Positions 8,742 to 18,654 of a stretch of DNA of 64,000 nucleotides are shown here, piece by piece (position 1 is the stretch's first letter; each line of letters opens with the position of its first letter). Both the position numbers and the translations under genes were made by a program. Source of the DNA: Clostridium sp. DSM 17811 (lineage in GTDB: Bacteria; Bacillota; Clostridia; Clostridiales; Clostridiaceae); contig NZ_JAHLDU010000007.1 of assembly GCF_018861905.1 (NCBI RefSeq), forward strand, positions 174,615 through 238,614, given 5' to 3'. The notes under the pieces were generated by a model that saw nothing but the letters and a program-made list of their open reading frames with translations, made no database searches and had not been told where the DNA came from.

Positions 8742-9190
8742 ATCCAGTTTTAGAATCATTCAACATAATACTACCACAATTAGGGTTAAATGATATTAAA
8801 AAAAATGGAATTAGTGTAAAAGGTAAATATATAAAAAGCAAGGGCGTTGTGATTATTATTGGAATAATTGGAGATGTTAAAGGTAATATCATTTATGGTA
8901 TGAGTGTTGACACTGCAAAAAAAATTGCCTCAATAATGATGATGGGAGCGCCTGTAGATAACTTTGATGAGTTGCCACAAAGTGCAATCTCAGAACTTGT
9001 TAATATGTTAACGGCAAATGTTGCAATGAATTTTTCAAAGGATAATATAAATATAGATATCTCTACACCAACCCTGATTGAGGGGGATTTTACAGCAAGT
9101 AGTAATGCTGATAAAGTTCTTTGCGTTGAGATGAGCGTAGATGGAATGATTATTGAAGTTAATATTTCTTTAGAAAAGAATACAATATAG
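8723..9190 (+). CDS. cheX: CheX-like chemotaxis phosphatase
   Basis: 155 residues, normal CheX length. The motif in SAISELVNMLTANVAMNFS (about residues 88-106) keeps the catalytic Glu and Asn (E..N) but has Ala where the family usually has Gly before the second Asn. The start ATG lies inside the 3' end of the CheY-CheX gene and is preceded by AGGTGAAGGGG, supporting coupled translation. It is probably a CheY-P phosphatase that works with, or forms dimers with, the fused CheX domain next door. A clear terminator follows. Confidence 0.8.
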   Translation: MDVNHINPVLESFNIILPQLGLNDIKKNGISVKGKYIKSKGVVIIIGIIGDVKGNIIYGMSVDTAKKIASIMMMGAPVDNFDELPQSAISELVNMLTANVAMNFSKDNINIDISTPTLIEGDFTASSNADKVLCVEMSVDGMIIEVNISLEKNTI

Positions 9191-9220
9191 AGGTATATAT
9201 TGTAAATGGCAAAAATAATA

Positions 9221-9262
9221 ATCAAAAGAGAGCAAATTATATTAAATTCGCTCTCTTTTGAT
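9221..9262. terminator. Bidirectional terminator
   Basis: ATCAAAAGAGAGC at 9221-9233 pairs perfectly with GCTCTCTTTTGAT at 9250-9262; it separates the chemotaxis pair from the convergent DUF362 gene. Confidence 0.8.
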
Positions 9263-9277
9263 TTGTTGTTATATAAT

Positions 9278-10384
9278 TTAAATTGTAATCAATTCATATT
9301 CATTACTGCCTAAATTCAATTTTACAGCATGGTCAATTGCCACTTTCCAATTAGTTTCAGGGCTGACATTAGTGAAATGGTCATGATTTTTTTTACCATC
9401 TTTATCTAGAATACTTCCGGGTATAATAGGTTGTGCATTTACAGCATCAGCGCAAGCAACATCTAGTGCAACAGGATCAAAGGAAGCAAACATACCTACA
9501 TCTGGAACAATTGGCACATCGTTCTCTCCGTGACAGTCACAGAAAGGTGATACATCAATGACTAGACTTATATGGAAGCTTGGGCGACCATTTAGAACTG
9601 CACATGAGTATTCGGCAATTTTTTTATTCAAAATATCATTTGACTCATCTGATGCAGGAATAACAGCATCCATAGGACAGACACCAATACAGCGACCGCA
9701 GCCAACACACTTATCATGATTAATAGTAGCCTTTTTTTGCGTTACTGTAATAGCATTGTGGGCACAGTTTTTAGCACATTGGCCACAGCCTATACAGTCA
9801 TCATGTGAGATATATGGCTTTCCACTACTATGCATCTCCATCTTACCTGCACGAGATCCACAACCCATACCTACATTTTTAAGAGTACCACCAATACCAG
9901 CTGCTTCATGTCCTTTAAAATGAGTTAAAGTAATAAATATATCTGCATCCATGATAGCATGACCAATTTTTGCCTCTTTCACATATTCACCACCTACAAC
10001 AGGAACTAAAACTTCGTCGGTGCCTTTTAATCCATCTCCAATTATAATGTGACAGCCTGTAGAGAATGGAGAAAAGCCATTAACATAAGCGGAATCTAGA
10101 TGGTCAAGTGCATTTTTACGACCACCAACATATAAAGTATTGCAATCAGTAAGAAATGGTTTTCCACCCAATTCCTTTACAATATCTACTATTGTTTTAG
10201 CATAATTTGGTCGTAGGTAGGCTAGATTTCCAGGTTCTCCAAAATGAATCTTAATAGCCGTAAATTTTTTATTAAAATCAATTTGACCGATCCCAGCAGT
10301 TTTAATTAGACGGGTCAATTTTTGTTGCAAATTTTCTTTAAGTGTCGCATGCATATCAGTAAAATATACTTTCGATTTTTCCAT
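9278..10384 (-). CDS. DUF362 protein with two [4Fe-4S] ferredoxin motifs
   Basis: 368 residues. The N-terminal DUF362 domain is shown by KIHFGEPGN, the LTDCNTLY segment and ITLTHFKGHEAAGIGGTLKN; the insert CIGCGQCAKNCAHN and CVGCGRCIGVCPMD (about residues 197-240) gives two CxxCxxCxxxC clusters. The C-terminal part resumes the DUF362 fold (VPDVGMFASFDPVALDVAC). Such proteins are common in anaerobes and presumed to be soluble electron carriers or metal-handling proteins; the reaction is unknown. The ribosome site TTGGAGG lies 9 bases before the ATG. Single gene. Confidence 0.85.
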   Translation of the reverse strand: MEKSKVYFTDMHATLKENLQQKLTRLIKTAGIGQIDFNKKFTAIKIHFGEPGNLAYLRPNYAKTIVDIVKELGGKPFLTDCNTLYVGGRKNALDHLDSAYVNGFSPFSTGCHIIIGDGLKGTDEVLVPVVGGEYVKEAKIGHAIMDADIFITLTHFKGHEAAGIGGTLKNVGMGCGSRAGKMEMHSSGKPYISHDDCIGCGQCAKNCAHNAITVTQKKATINHDKCVGCGRCIGVCPMDAVIPASDESNDILNKKIAEYSCAVLNGRPSFHISLVIDVSPFCDCHGENDVPIVPDVGMFASFDPVALDVACADAVNAQPIIPGSILDKDGKKNHDHFTNVSPETNWKVAIDHAVKLNLGSNEYELITI

Positions 10385-10512
10385 GTTTAATAACCTCCAA
10401 GGTTCATATCTTTTTATTCTTAAATAAGAATAGCTTTAGTATTTTAATTGATTTGTTTTTACTAGTATGCTTACTTATTAACCTTTATTATATATGATAT
10501 TACCCAAAAAGA

Positions 10513-10562
10513 AAACATGCACCTTTATGATAGATACTATACAAAAGGTGCGTGCTTTTTTT
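10513..10562. repeat. Orphan strong hairpin in a divergent intergenic region
   Basis: GCACCTTT at 10519-10526 pairs with AAAGGTGC at 10544-10551; flanking AAAACA/TGCTTTT and inner TG.TAG/CTA..CA extend the stem, and seven Ts follow on the plus strand (TTTTCTTTTT on the minus strand). Both neighbouring genes read away from it, so it terminates neither. It could end an unannotated small RNA or sit in a leader of the DUF362 gene. The rest of the 313-base gap shows only AT-rich promoter-like DNA. Confidence 0.5.
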
Positions 10563-10697
10563 GTTTATAAATTATGTAAGTAAGATAAATCATATTTACA
10601 ATTTTTAGTTATTAATTTTAGTTATTGGATATAATTAAAAGTTATAGGATAGAAGACAATATAATTAACTAATACAAACTTAGGGGTTGATTAATCA

Positions 10698-11339
10698 ATG
10701 CCAGATATGTGGATGTGCATAGGAAATATACGAGGGGCTACAGAAGGAAAGTTATTTTTAAGTTATGGAGAAGTTTTTACAGTGATAAATAAAATCAGAT
10801 TAACTAGCATAGATAAAGATATAAAACTATTTGTAAGTAATGATGAAATAAATATATTCTTTAAGCATATAGAGACCAGTTACCCAGTATATGGGGTTTG
10901 GATAACAAAAGGTTATAACAACTGTTTAAGAAAACTATTTAACTTAAAGCCTAAAAAAAAATTAAGTTATAGTAGAGTGGATTTAGATATTTTTGATAAG
11001 GGTACTCTTCATAGAATTTACATAGAATTATTATTATATCTTTATAAAGTAAAAGCAGATGAACTCCTTATACAATTTTCTACAATAATAAGATATCAAT
11101 TAGAGTCTTTAAAGATGATTTATAAAAACAAAGATTTAGTTAATTTCGATGAAGAATTTGATCAAACCAAAATACAGTTTAGAAAAATATATGAATTTTG
11201 TAATTCAATAGAACTTAAAACTAAGCAAATTGAATTAGAATATAGAAAGAAAGTAATTAAAGAACAATTGGAAAAAAGAAAAGAAATAAATAAATTAAAT
11301 ATACTAATGTTAGACGAAATTAATAAAATGAAAAATTAA
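10698..11339 (+). CDS. Hypothetical protein with C-terminal coiled coil
   Basis: 213 residues, no signal peptide or membrane segment. The N-terminal third (about 1-70) is predicted beta/alpha with WMCIGNIRGATEGKLFLSYG; the middle is helical; the last 35 residues are a Lys/Glu-rich coiled coil (KKVIKEQLEKRKEINKL). AGGGGTTGA precedes the ATG. I do not recognise the family. It sits between the DUF362 gene and a chemoreceptor gene with 200-300 base gaps on both sides, so context says little. Confidence 0.6.
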   Translation: MPDMWMCIGNIRGATEGKLFLSYGEVFTVINKIRLTSIDKDIKLFVSNDEINIFFKHIETSYPVYGVWITKGYNNCLRKLFNLKPKKKLSYSRVDLDIFDKGTLHRIYIELLLYLYKVKADELLIQFSTIIRYQLESLKMIYKNKDLVNFDEEFDQTKIQFRKIYEFCNSIELKTKQIELEYRKKVIKEQLEKRKEINKLNILMLDEINKMKN

Positions 11340-11483
11340 AGAACTATTGCAAGAAAACAACTACTAAAACTTAAAATTTAGTGGTTATTTTTATATATTT
11401 TAATTAATCACAATGGAATTAATTAAAACAATGCTGAATTTCAAAATAAAACGAATCGTATTAAAGCTTTTCTAAAACTAATA

Positions 11484-11510
11484 TAAAGATAAGATAAGCT
11501 TAAACGATAA
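11484..11510 (+). promoter_or_regulatory. Candidate sigma-D promoter of the chemoreceptor gene
   Basis: TAAA-N15-AACGATAA matches the sigma-D consensus TAAA-N15-GCCGATAA in the -35 and at six of eight -10 positions, 43 bases before the start codon. Confidence 0.6.
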
Positions 11511-11553
11511 TATAGATAACAAAATAATTCAAAAGAATGCAAGGGGTGAGGGC

Positions 11554-13635
11554 ATGACAAAATTTGCAATGAAAAAAAATATAAATTTTACAAAGGTTAA
11601 AAGCATTAAGACCCTAATACTTATTTCTATTTTACCCGTAGTTTTAATATCATTAGCAATTATTGGTGTTTTTTCGATTTATACTTCTAAAAAACTCATA
11701 ACTACAGAAATTCAAAATAGAATGGAACATCAATTGCAAGAAAACATTAATCTAATAGATAAAGATATGCAAAAGCATAGTCAAATAGCAGTTGATTTAG
11801 CTAAAGTTATTGGAACTAGTAGATTGGAATTAAGCAAGTCAACAATTATAGGAACTCAGAAGGAAGTGCTCTCTACTAATAAAGATACATTGGGAGTGGG
11901 GGTTTGGTTTGAGCCATATAAATACAAGAAAGATATAAAATATTTTGGACCTTATGCATACAAAGAAACAGGAACGTCAAAGGTTACTGAGGATTATGCT
12001 ACTCAGCAGTATAATTACCCCACGCAACCTTGGTATATTATAGGTAAAAATACAGAAAAAAATATTGCTTGGAAGGAACCTTACTACGATGATAATTTAA
12101 AAATGACTATGCTAACAACTACTGCACCAATATATGACAATGAAAATTTTCTAGGTGTAGTAACTGCTGACATGAGCTTAAACACGATACAAGAAAACAT
12201 TAAAAACATTAAAGTAGGTCAGACAGGAAAAGCAATGTTACTCGGAAAAGATGGAACATATTTGTCAGGTATTGCTAGAGAAGTAACAATGAAAGGTAAA
12301 ATCACGGAAGATAAAAATACAAGCATAGCGAAACTCGGAAAGGATATTTTACAAAATAAAGAGGGCGTATCTTATTATGAAGATGATAATGGTAAAAATT
12401 TTGTATATTACAAACAGATACCAGAGCTCGGATGGAGTTTAGTGTTATCAATTCCACAAAAGGAACTTTATTCTCCAATTAATAAACTATTGTTTAATAT
12501 AATTATACTTATTCTAATTACTTGTGTATTAGTGGTATTTGCGGTTAATGGATTTAGTAGATATCTTACTAAGAATATTAAAGAAGTAAATGACCTTTCA
12601 CATGCAATTGCAGAGGGTGATTTGACCCAGATATTAAATGTTAGAACTGAGAATGAACTAGGATCAATGGGAAACAATTTAAATAGAATGACCAATAATT
12701 TAAGAGAAATAGTTAAAAAAGTTACTGAAAGTTTAGAGCAAGTAGTAGCAACATCAGAGGAACTTACAGCAAGTTCTGATCAAACACAACAATCAGCACA
12801 GCAGGTTTCGCTAGCTATTCAACATGTAGCCCTTGGTAGTGTGGAGCAGGTTACTATAACTAATGATACAACAAAAATTGCAGAAGAAATATTTACAGGT
12901 ATGGAACAGATATCAAACAATATACAAGCAGTGACAAATATTTCTTTAGAGTCATTTAAGAGAGCAGAAAAAGGTAATGACATAGTATATTCAGCTATAA
13001 AGCAAATGAATAATATTAGCGACAAAGTTGCGATGTCTTCAAAGGCCGTGTCAATACTTGGAGATAAATCAAAAGAGATCGGAAGTATAGTAACATTAAT
13101 AACTTCCATTGCTGGTCAGACAAATTTATTAGCACTAAATGCAGCAATTGAAGCAGCAAGAGCTGGTGAACAGGGCAGGGGGTTTGCGGTAGTAGCTGAT
13201 GAAGTTAGAAAATTGGCAGAGCAATCTGCATCAGCGGCTGGGAATATATCAAACTTAATAAATGAGATCCAAAAGGAAATAGTAAATGCTGTTAAAGCTA
13301 TGGATAACGGTACAATTGCAGTTAAGGATGGCATAAGTATGGTGAACCAGGCAGGCAAGTCTTTTGGAGCGATATTAGAGGATATAAATTATATAGCTTC
13401 TCAAATGCAAGATGTGTCTGCAGTAACAGAAGAAATAGGTGCAGGATCGCAGAATATGTTAGGAGCTATTGAGAATGTGGCTAAGATTTCTACTGAGTCT
13501 TCAGAAAATGCTGAAAATGTAGTAGCAGCATCAGAGGAACAGACAGCACTAATGAAAGAAGTGGCTAATGCTGCTGAGAATTTAACGCAAATGGCCGTGG
13601 AACTTCAAAGTTTAATGAGTAATTTTAGATTATAG
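11554..13635 (+). CDS. Methyl-accepting chemotaxis protein (dCache sensor)
   Basis: 693 residues. First membrane helix about 22-44, a large extracellular dCache-type sensor to about residue 310 (with a GVGVWFEPY stretch and the [19 protein letters not shown] region that is typical of PAS-like Cache ligand pockets), second helix about 312-334, HAMP about 335-390, then a long cytoplasmic signalling domain. The hairpin tip core [20 protein letters not shown] is fully conserved. It senses an extracellular small molecule and controls CheA. GGGGTGAGGGC is the ribosome site. Preceded by a sigma-D-like promoter; no terminator of note before the nucleoside transporter genes 130 bases on. Confidence 0.93.
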   Translation: MTKFAMKKNINFTKVKSIKTLILISILPVVLISLAIIGVFSIYTSKKLITTEIQNRMEHQLQENINLIDKDMQKHSQIAVDLAKVIGTSRLELSKSTIIGTQKEVLSTNKDTLGVGVWFEPYKYKKDIKYFGPYAYKETGTSKVTEDYATQQYNYPTQPWYIIGKNTEKNIAWKEPYYDDNLKMTMLTTTAPIYDNENFLGVVTADMSLNTIQENIKNIKVGQTGKAMLLGKDGTYLSGIAREVTMKGKITEDKNTSIAKLGKDILQNKEGVSYYEDDNGKNFVYYKQIPELGWSLVLSIPQKELYSPINKLLFNIIILILITCVLVVFAVNGFSRYLTKNIKEVNDLSHAIAEGDLTQILNVRTENELGSMGNNLNRMTNNLREIVKKVTESLEQVVATSEELTASSDQTQQSAQQVSLAIQHVALGSVEQVTITNDTTKIAEEIFTGMEQISNNIQAVTNISLESFKRAEKGNDIVYSAIKQMNNISDKVAMSSKAVSILGDKSKEIGSIVTLITSIAGQTNLLALNAAIEAARAGEQGRGFAVVADEVRKLAEQSASAAGNISNLINEIQKEIVNAVKAMDNGTIAVKDGISMVNQAGKSFGAILEDINYIASQMQDVSAVTEEIGAGSQNMLGAIENVAKISTESSENAENVVAASEEQTALMKEVANAAENLTQMAVELQSLMSNFRL

Positions 13636-13765
13636 TAGAAGATAATTCTACATAAAAATATTATTATAATTGCTAATTTTACTGTACAAAAAAGCAATAA
13701 TAGTTATATAATTGTAATAGTTCTAAATTTGTCAGATTGAAATATATTATTAGAGGGGGATATTT

Positions 13766-14836
13766 ATGAAATGTAAAAAATTAGTTAGTTTAGTTATGTC
13801 TATGTCAGTTATTGCTATGGTATTTGCGGGGTGTTCAAGCTCAGACAAATCTGCTACCAAACCAGCTACAACTACAAAAGCGGCATTTAAAGACGGAATG
13901 GTTACAGATACAGGAGGCGTTAATGATCAATCTTTTAATCAAGGATCATGGAAGGGACTTCAGTCATTTGCTAAAAACAATCCAGGTGCTCAAGTTAAGT
14001 ATTTAGAATCAGTCCAGAGCTCGAATTATCCGTCTAATTTGAACCAGTTTGCTAGCAATAAGTATGATCTTGTGTGGGGAATTGGTTATTTAATGGAGGA
14101 TGCAGTAAAAGCTTCTGCAAAAGCTTATCCCAATGTAAAATTTGCAGTTATTGATGATGCAATGACACCACATCAGAGTAATGTTACTGGTGTTATATTT
14201 AAAGCACAAGAATCATCTTTTCTTGTTGGATATATTGCAGCACTTAAGACTAAAACTAACAAAGTTGGATTTATTGGTGGAATCACGGGAAATGTAATTG
14301 ATCAATTTGATTATGGTTTTAGAGCTGGCGTTGCATATGGTGCAAAAGAACTTAAAAAAACTATCACTGTTAATGTACAATATGCAAATTCCTTTAGTGA
14401 TTCAGCTCTTGGCAAGGCAATTTCTCAAAATATGTATTCAAAAGGCGCAGATATTATATTTACCGCTGCAGGAAATGTTGGACAGGGTATGGTCGCTGAG
14501 GCAAAGAGTGAAAATAAGCTTTGTATAGGCGTTGATATGGATCAAGCATATCTTGCACCAAACAATATGCTTACTTCATCATTAAAAAATGTTAGTAACG
14601 TGACAGAAGCACTTTCAAAGCAAGTTAAAGATGGAGTAAATGTTGGGGGAAAGACACTTAGTTATGGTCTTAAGGATAACGGGGTTGGAGTTCCATATAC
14701 AGCACAAGCTATAAAAATGTGTGGACAGGATGTTCTTGACAAAACAAAGAAAGTTTCTGCAGATGTTGTGAGTGGTAAAATTGTTCCTCCTTACGATAAA
14801 GCTACCTTTGCTACTTATAGTAGTACATTAAAATAA
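13766..14836 (+). CDS. BMP-family nucleoside-binding lipoprotein of an ABC importer
   Basis: 356 residues. A lipoprotein signal peptide ends in the lipobox VFAGC (Cys about residue 23). The mature part is a BMP/Med/PnrA-type periplasmic-binding fold: DTGGVNDQSFNQGSW near residue 50, GFIGGITGNVIDQFDYGF and ADIIFTAAGNVGQG are all family hallmarks. These proteins capture purine or pyrimidine nucleosides. AGAGGGGGAT lies before the ATG. It heads an operon with the ATPase and two permeases. Naming the ligand as a nucleoside rests on the family and on the YufO/P/Q-like partners. Confidence 0.9.
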   Translation: MKCKKLVSLVMSMSVIAMVFAGCSSSDKSATKPATTTKAAFKDGMVTDTGGVNDQSFNQGSWKGLQSFAKNNPGAQVKYLESVQSSNYPSNLNQFASNKYDLVWGIGYLMEDAVKASAKAYPNVKFAVIDDAMTPHQSNVTGVIFKAQESSFLVGYIAALKTKTNKVGFIGGITGNVIDQFDYGFRAGVAYGAKELKKTITVNVQYANSFSDSALGKAISQNMYSKGADIIFTAAGNVGQGMVAEAKSENKLCIGVDMDQAYLAPNNMLTSSLKNVSNVTEALSKQVKDGVNVGGKTLSYGLKDNGVGVPYTAQAIKMCGQDVLDKTKKVSADVVSGKIVPPYDKATFATYSSTLK

Positions 14837-14874
14837 TTATTAAATAGTAACATAAAAAGAATGAATAGATTTAA

Positions 14875-14918
14875 TTAAATACACTAAATTGTGAAAACTC
14901 ATGATTTAGTGTATTTAA
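14875..14918 (+). repeat. Perfect 15-bp hairpin between binding protein and ATPase genes
   Basis: TTAAATACACTAAAT pairs with ATTTAGTGTATTTAA around a 14-base loop. No T-run follows. Such stem-loops often stabilise the upstream mRNA so the binding protein is made in excess over the ABC core. Confidence 0.6.
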
Positions 14919-14947
14919 TATAAGATATAAAAAAAGGAGAATAAACC

Positions 14948-16483
14948 ATGGAAGATCAACAATATGCTGTGGAAATGAAGTCTATTTATAAATATTTTGA
15001 TGATTTTTGTGCGCTTTCCTCGATAGATCTTAAGATTACTAAAGGAAGTATACATGCACTTTTGGGTGAAAATGGGGCTGGAAAGACAACTCTTATGAAT
15101 ATCCTTTATGGACTTTATACACCCGATAGTGGACAAATACTTATAAGTGGCGAGAGTGTGGAAATGAAAAATCCAAACGTTGCAATAGAACATAAAATTG
15201 GAATGGTCCACCAGCATTTTAAGCTTGTGGGGAAGTTTACAGTAATTGAGAACATTATTCTTGGGAAAGAAGTAGTTAAGGCCGGCTGCATTTTGGATAT
15301 TGCTAAAGCACGTAATGAGGTTAAAAAATTATCCGAAATATATGGACTTGATGTTGATCCTGATGCGAAAATAGAGGATATATCTGTGGGAATGCAGCAA
15401 AGGGTTGAGATTTTAAAGGCGCTATATAGAGGCGTAGAAATTCTTATTCTTGATGAGCCTACTGCGGTTTTAACACCTCAGGAAATAGAAGAGCTTATTA
15501 AGATCATGCATAATCTTACCGAGGATGGTAAAACAATAATTATTATAACTCATAAACTAAAGGAAATAAGAAAATCCTCACAGTATTGTACGATCATTCG
15601 CCGTGGGAAATATATAGATACGGTTGATGTAAAAAATACTACTGAGCAGGAGCTCGCTTCCATGATGGTGGGAAGGGACGTTAATTTAAAAGTTAAAAAG
15701 ACAAAAGCTAAACCTGAAGATGTTGTATTTACAATAGATAATCTTATTGTTGAAGATAGCAGAAAAATAGAAAGAGTAAAAAATTTCTCTCTTGAAGTTA
15801 GAAAAGGAGAAATAGTTGGTATTGCTGGCATTGATGGTAATGGCCAAAAGGAGCTTGTTGAAGCAATAACTTGCCTTAAAAAAGTGAAATCTGGAAAAAT
15901 TTCTATAAATGGAATAGAACTGCAAAATACATCGCCACATAATGTCATTGAACACGGAATTTGTACCATACATGAAGATAGACAAAAGAGGGGGCTCATT
16001 CTTGATTTCCCGGTGAAGTATAATTTTATAACTGAAAAATATAATAAGTCTAAATTCTCAAAGCACTTTATTTTAAATAATAAAGCAATAAATAAATTCA
16101 CCGAGGATTCTATTAAGAAGTATGATATTAGACCAGAAGATTGTGCATCAAAACCTGTGAGTGCATTGTCTGGTGGTAATCAGCAAAAGGTAGTAATTGC
16201 AAGGGAACTTTCTAATGACCCTTTGCTTCTTATTGCATTTCAACCAACAAGGGGACTTGATGTAGGAGCTATAGAGTTTGTACATAGTACGCTTGTGAAA
16301 CATCGTGATAGTGGGCATTCAATTTTGCTTATTTCCTTTGAACTTGATGAAATTATAAATGTTGCTGACAGAATTTGTGTTTTATATGATGGACAGATAG
16401 TAGCCGAATTTTTACAAGGTGAAGTCGACGAAAAGCTGATTGGTCTTCTAATGGCAGGAGGGGAAAAGAAAAATGAAATATAA
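14948..16483 (+). CDS. Nucleoside ABC transporter, double ATP-binding subunit
   Basis: 511 residues with two ABC domains. Domain 1: Walker A GENGAGKTT (about 38), signature SVGMQQRVEI, Walker B LILDEPTAVL. Domain 2: degenerate Walker A GIDGNGQKEL (about 293), signature LSGGNQQKV, and Walker B altered to LLIAFQPTRGLDVGA. The degenerate second site is normal for sugar/nucleoside importers of the YufO/NupO group. AAAAAAGGAG precedes the ATG. Its 3' end overlaps the first permease gene by 11 bases. It energises uptake of the ligand caught by the upstream lipoprotein. Confidence 0.93.
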   Translation: MEDQQYAVEMKSIYKYFDDFCALSSIDLKITKGSIHALLGENGAGKTTLMNILYGLYTPDSGQILISGESVEMKNPNVAIEHKIGMVHQHFKLVGKFTVIENIILGKEVVKAGCILDIAKARNEVKKLSEIYGLDVDPDAKIEDISVGMQQRVEILKALYRGVEILILDEPTAVLTPQEIEELIKIMHNLTEDGKTIIIITHKLKEIRKSSQYCTIIRRGKYIDTVDVKNTTEQELASMMVGRDVNLKVKKTKAKPEDVVFTIDNLIVEDSRKIERVKNFSLEVRKGEIVGIAGIDGNGQKELVEAITCLKKVKSGKISINGIELQNTSPHNVIEHGICTIHEDRQKRGLILDFPVKYNFITEKYNKSKFSKHFILNNKAINKFTEDSIKKYDIRPEDCASKPVSALSGGNQQKVVIARELSNDPLLLIAFQPTRGLDVGAIEFVHSTLVKHRDSGHSILLISFELDEIINVADRICVLYDGQIVAEFLQGEVDEKLIGLLMAGGEKKNEI

Positions 16484-17603
16484 AATTGCTCAATTGCTAA
16501 ATAAGGCGGTCACCAAAATAATTCTTGCTATAATACTTGGGTTTATAGTGGGAGCAATTGTACTCGCCTTTGCTGGTTATAATCCATTTGATTGTTATTC
16601 TATGATGGTTACGAGTATTTTCTCAAGTCCACTCAATATAGTTCAGGTTATGATTTTGACAATGCCAAATATTCTAACCGGTCTTAGTGTTGCTTTTGCA
16701 TTTAAGACAGGACTTTTCAATATCGGAGCTGAGGGTCAATACCTTGTGGGAGCAATGGCAGCTGTTATAATTGGTAGCAAACTCAACTTGCCACCAGGTA
16801 TAAATATAATCGTAATAATGCTTGTCGCTATTCTTGCTGCTGGGTTGTATGGAGCCTTTGCTGGACTGCTTAAAGCAAAGTTTGGTATTCATGAAGTTAT
16901 AACAACAATTATGCTAAACTGGATAGCCTTATACTTTAATAACTATCTAATATCAGTACCAGGAATCGGAATAAAAAATACACAATATTCTGTTGCTATT
17001 AATCACAATGCCTGGACCAATTTACTTGTTAATTGGAAAGAAACACCACATGGTCAGGCTTTTTTAGCAAGTCATCAAACACTATCCACAATATTACTTG
17101 CAACCGATATAAATTATGGAATTATTATAGCTATAGCTGTTGCAATACTTATATGGTTCGTATTGTATAAAACAACATTTGGATACCAGGTTAGAGCTGT
17201 AGGACTTAATAAAGATGCAGCTGAATTTGCTGGAATTGGCGTTAAGAAAAATATTATTATGACTATGTTTATTGCTGGTGGGCTTGCAGGACTTGCAGGT
17301 GCTCTCCAAATGGCAGGTTCTCTTCCTCATGCACTAGTAACTCTCGCATCTGCGCCAGGATATGGATTTAACGGCATAACTGTGGCACTTATGGCTAATA
17401 GTTCACCTGTGGGATGTATATTTACGGCACTTCTTTTATCGGGGCTTCAGTTTGGTGGAAGCACAATACAGATGAACCTTGGTGCACCGTCAGAGGTAGT
17501 TAATATAATGATTGGTGTTATTGTGTTCTTTGTTGCGGTAGCTTCTATGTTTACTATGATATCCGAAAAGATGAAGAAGAGGAGGGTGAAAAATGGGCAC
17601 TAG
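16473..17603 (+). CDS. Nucleoside ABC transporter permease 1 (YufP/NupP-like)
   Basis: 376 residues with about nine or ten membrane segments. The family motif NIGAEGQYLVGAMAA lies near residue 86, and the cytoplasmic coupling segment GYQVRAVGLNKDAAEFAGI at about residue 233 contacts the ATPase. AGGAGGGGAAAAG inside the end of the ATPase gene serves as ribosome site, showing translational coupling. It forms a heterodimer channel with the next permease in the cytoplasmic membrane. Confidence 0.92.
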   Translation: MKYKIAQLLNKAVTKIILAIILGFIVGAIVLAFAGYNPFDCYSMMVTSIFSSPLNIVQVMILTMPNILTGLSVAFAFKTGLFNIGAEGQYLVGAMAAVIIGSKLNLPPGINIIVIMLVAILAAGLYGAFAGLLKAKFGIHEVITTIMLNWIALYFNNYLISVPGIGIKNTQYSVAINHNAWTNLLVNWKETPHGQAFLASHQTLSTILLATDINYGIIIAIAVAILIWFVLYKTTFGYQVRAVGLNKDAAEFAGIGVKKNIIMTMFIAGGLAGLAGALQMAGSLPHALVTLASAPGYGFNGITVALMANSSPVGCIFTALLLSGLQFGGSTIQMNLGAPSEVVNIMIGVIVFFVAVASMFTMISEKMKKRRVKNGH

Positions 17604-18525
17604 TATATTACTAGCATTAAGTATTACGCTTATGTATTCTGCACCGTTAATGTTCGCTGGTCTTGGAGGGGTAATATCCGAGAATGCTGGTGTAGTAAAT
17701 ATCGGTATTGAGGGAATGATGACAATTGGAGCATTTGCAGGAGCGACGGTGGGTTATTTCACGGCGAGTCCATGGCTTGGTTTTTTGGCTGGAGGACTAG
17801 CAGGAGGACTGCTTGCTTTAATACATGCGGTTGCTTGTATTTCCTTTAGGGCAGATCAAACTATATCAGGTGTTGCTATTAACTTCCTTGGACCAGGAAT
17901 TGCACTATTTCTTGGAAGAAAATTATTTGAAGGAAGTACAATGACAAAACCAGTTCCGAATCTAATGCCAACTTTATTTGGTGACTATGCAACGAACTCA
18001 TCAAACTTACTTTTAAAAACATTAAATGTGAGACTTACTATACCTATAGTTTTCATTTTTGTTTTTATTATGTGGTTTGTGTTATATAAGACAAGTTTTG
18101 GACTTCGAATTAGATCAGTAGGTGAAAATCCAGCCGCTGCAGATACTCTTGGAATAAATGTAAATAAAGTAAAGTACCTGTCTGTATTTGCATCGGGAAT
18201 TCTTTCTGGATTTGGAGGAGCTGCAATGACTTTGGCTGTGGTTAACTGTTTTACACAATCTACTATATCGGGGCAAGGTTTTATAGCTCTTGCCGCAGTT
18301 ATTTTTGGAAAATGGAAACCACAGGGTACAATGGCTGCATGTCTCCTCTTTGGATTTGCTCAGGCTTTGGTTGTAATTCTTGGTGGAAGTACATCGATAA
18401 TCCAGATTCCACCATCAATCCTATCAATGTTACCTTATGTTTTAACCTTGATTATATTAGTCGCTTTTGTTGGGAACTCCACAGCTCCTAAGGCTGATGG
18501 TATACCATATTATAAGGGTAAATAA
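17593..18525 (+). CDS. Nucleoside ABC transporter permease 2 (YufQ/NupQ-like)
   Basis: 310 residues, eight or nine membrane segments. VNIGIEGMMTIGAFAGA (about residues 36-52) and the coupling motif GLRIRSVGENPAAADTLGI (about 170-188) are both present, matching the partner permease. The start overlaps the first permease by 11 bases with GAGGAGGGTG as ribosome site. It is the last gene of the nucleoside importer operon; a weak hairpin follows. Confidence 0.92.
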   Translation: MGTSILLALSITLMYSAPLMFAGLGGVISENAGVVNIGIEGMMTIGAFAGATVGYFTASPWLGFLAGGLAGGLLALIHAVACISFRADQTISGVAINFLGPGIALFLGRKLFEGSTMTKPVPNLMPTLFGDYATNSSNLLLKTLNVRLTIPIVFIFVFIMWFVLYKTSFGLRIRSVGENPAAADTLGINVNKVKYLSVFASGILSGFGGAAMTLAVVNCFTQSTISGQGFIALAAVIFGKWKPQGTMAACLLFGFAQALVVILGGSTSIIQIPPSILSMLPYVLTLIILVAFVGNSTAPKADGIPYYKGK

Positions 18526-18556
18526 TCACGAGACATATTTATACAAGTTAATTAGA

Positions 18557-18582
18557 CCCTCTGGTATTTTATTACTGGAGGG
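18557..18582 (+). terminator. Weak stem-loop after the nucleoside ABC operon
   Basis: CCCTC...GAGGG with wobble-paired inner bases and a TTTTAT loop; no T-run follows, so termination is doubtful and read-through into the MFS gene is possible. Confidence 0.35.
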
Positions 18583-18654
18583 CTTAATATGTAAAAGAAT
18601 TATTAGAAATATCATGGGATACTTAACTCACATTTTAATTAAAAGGAGAACTCA

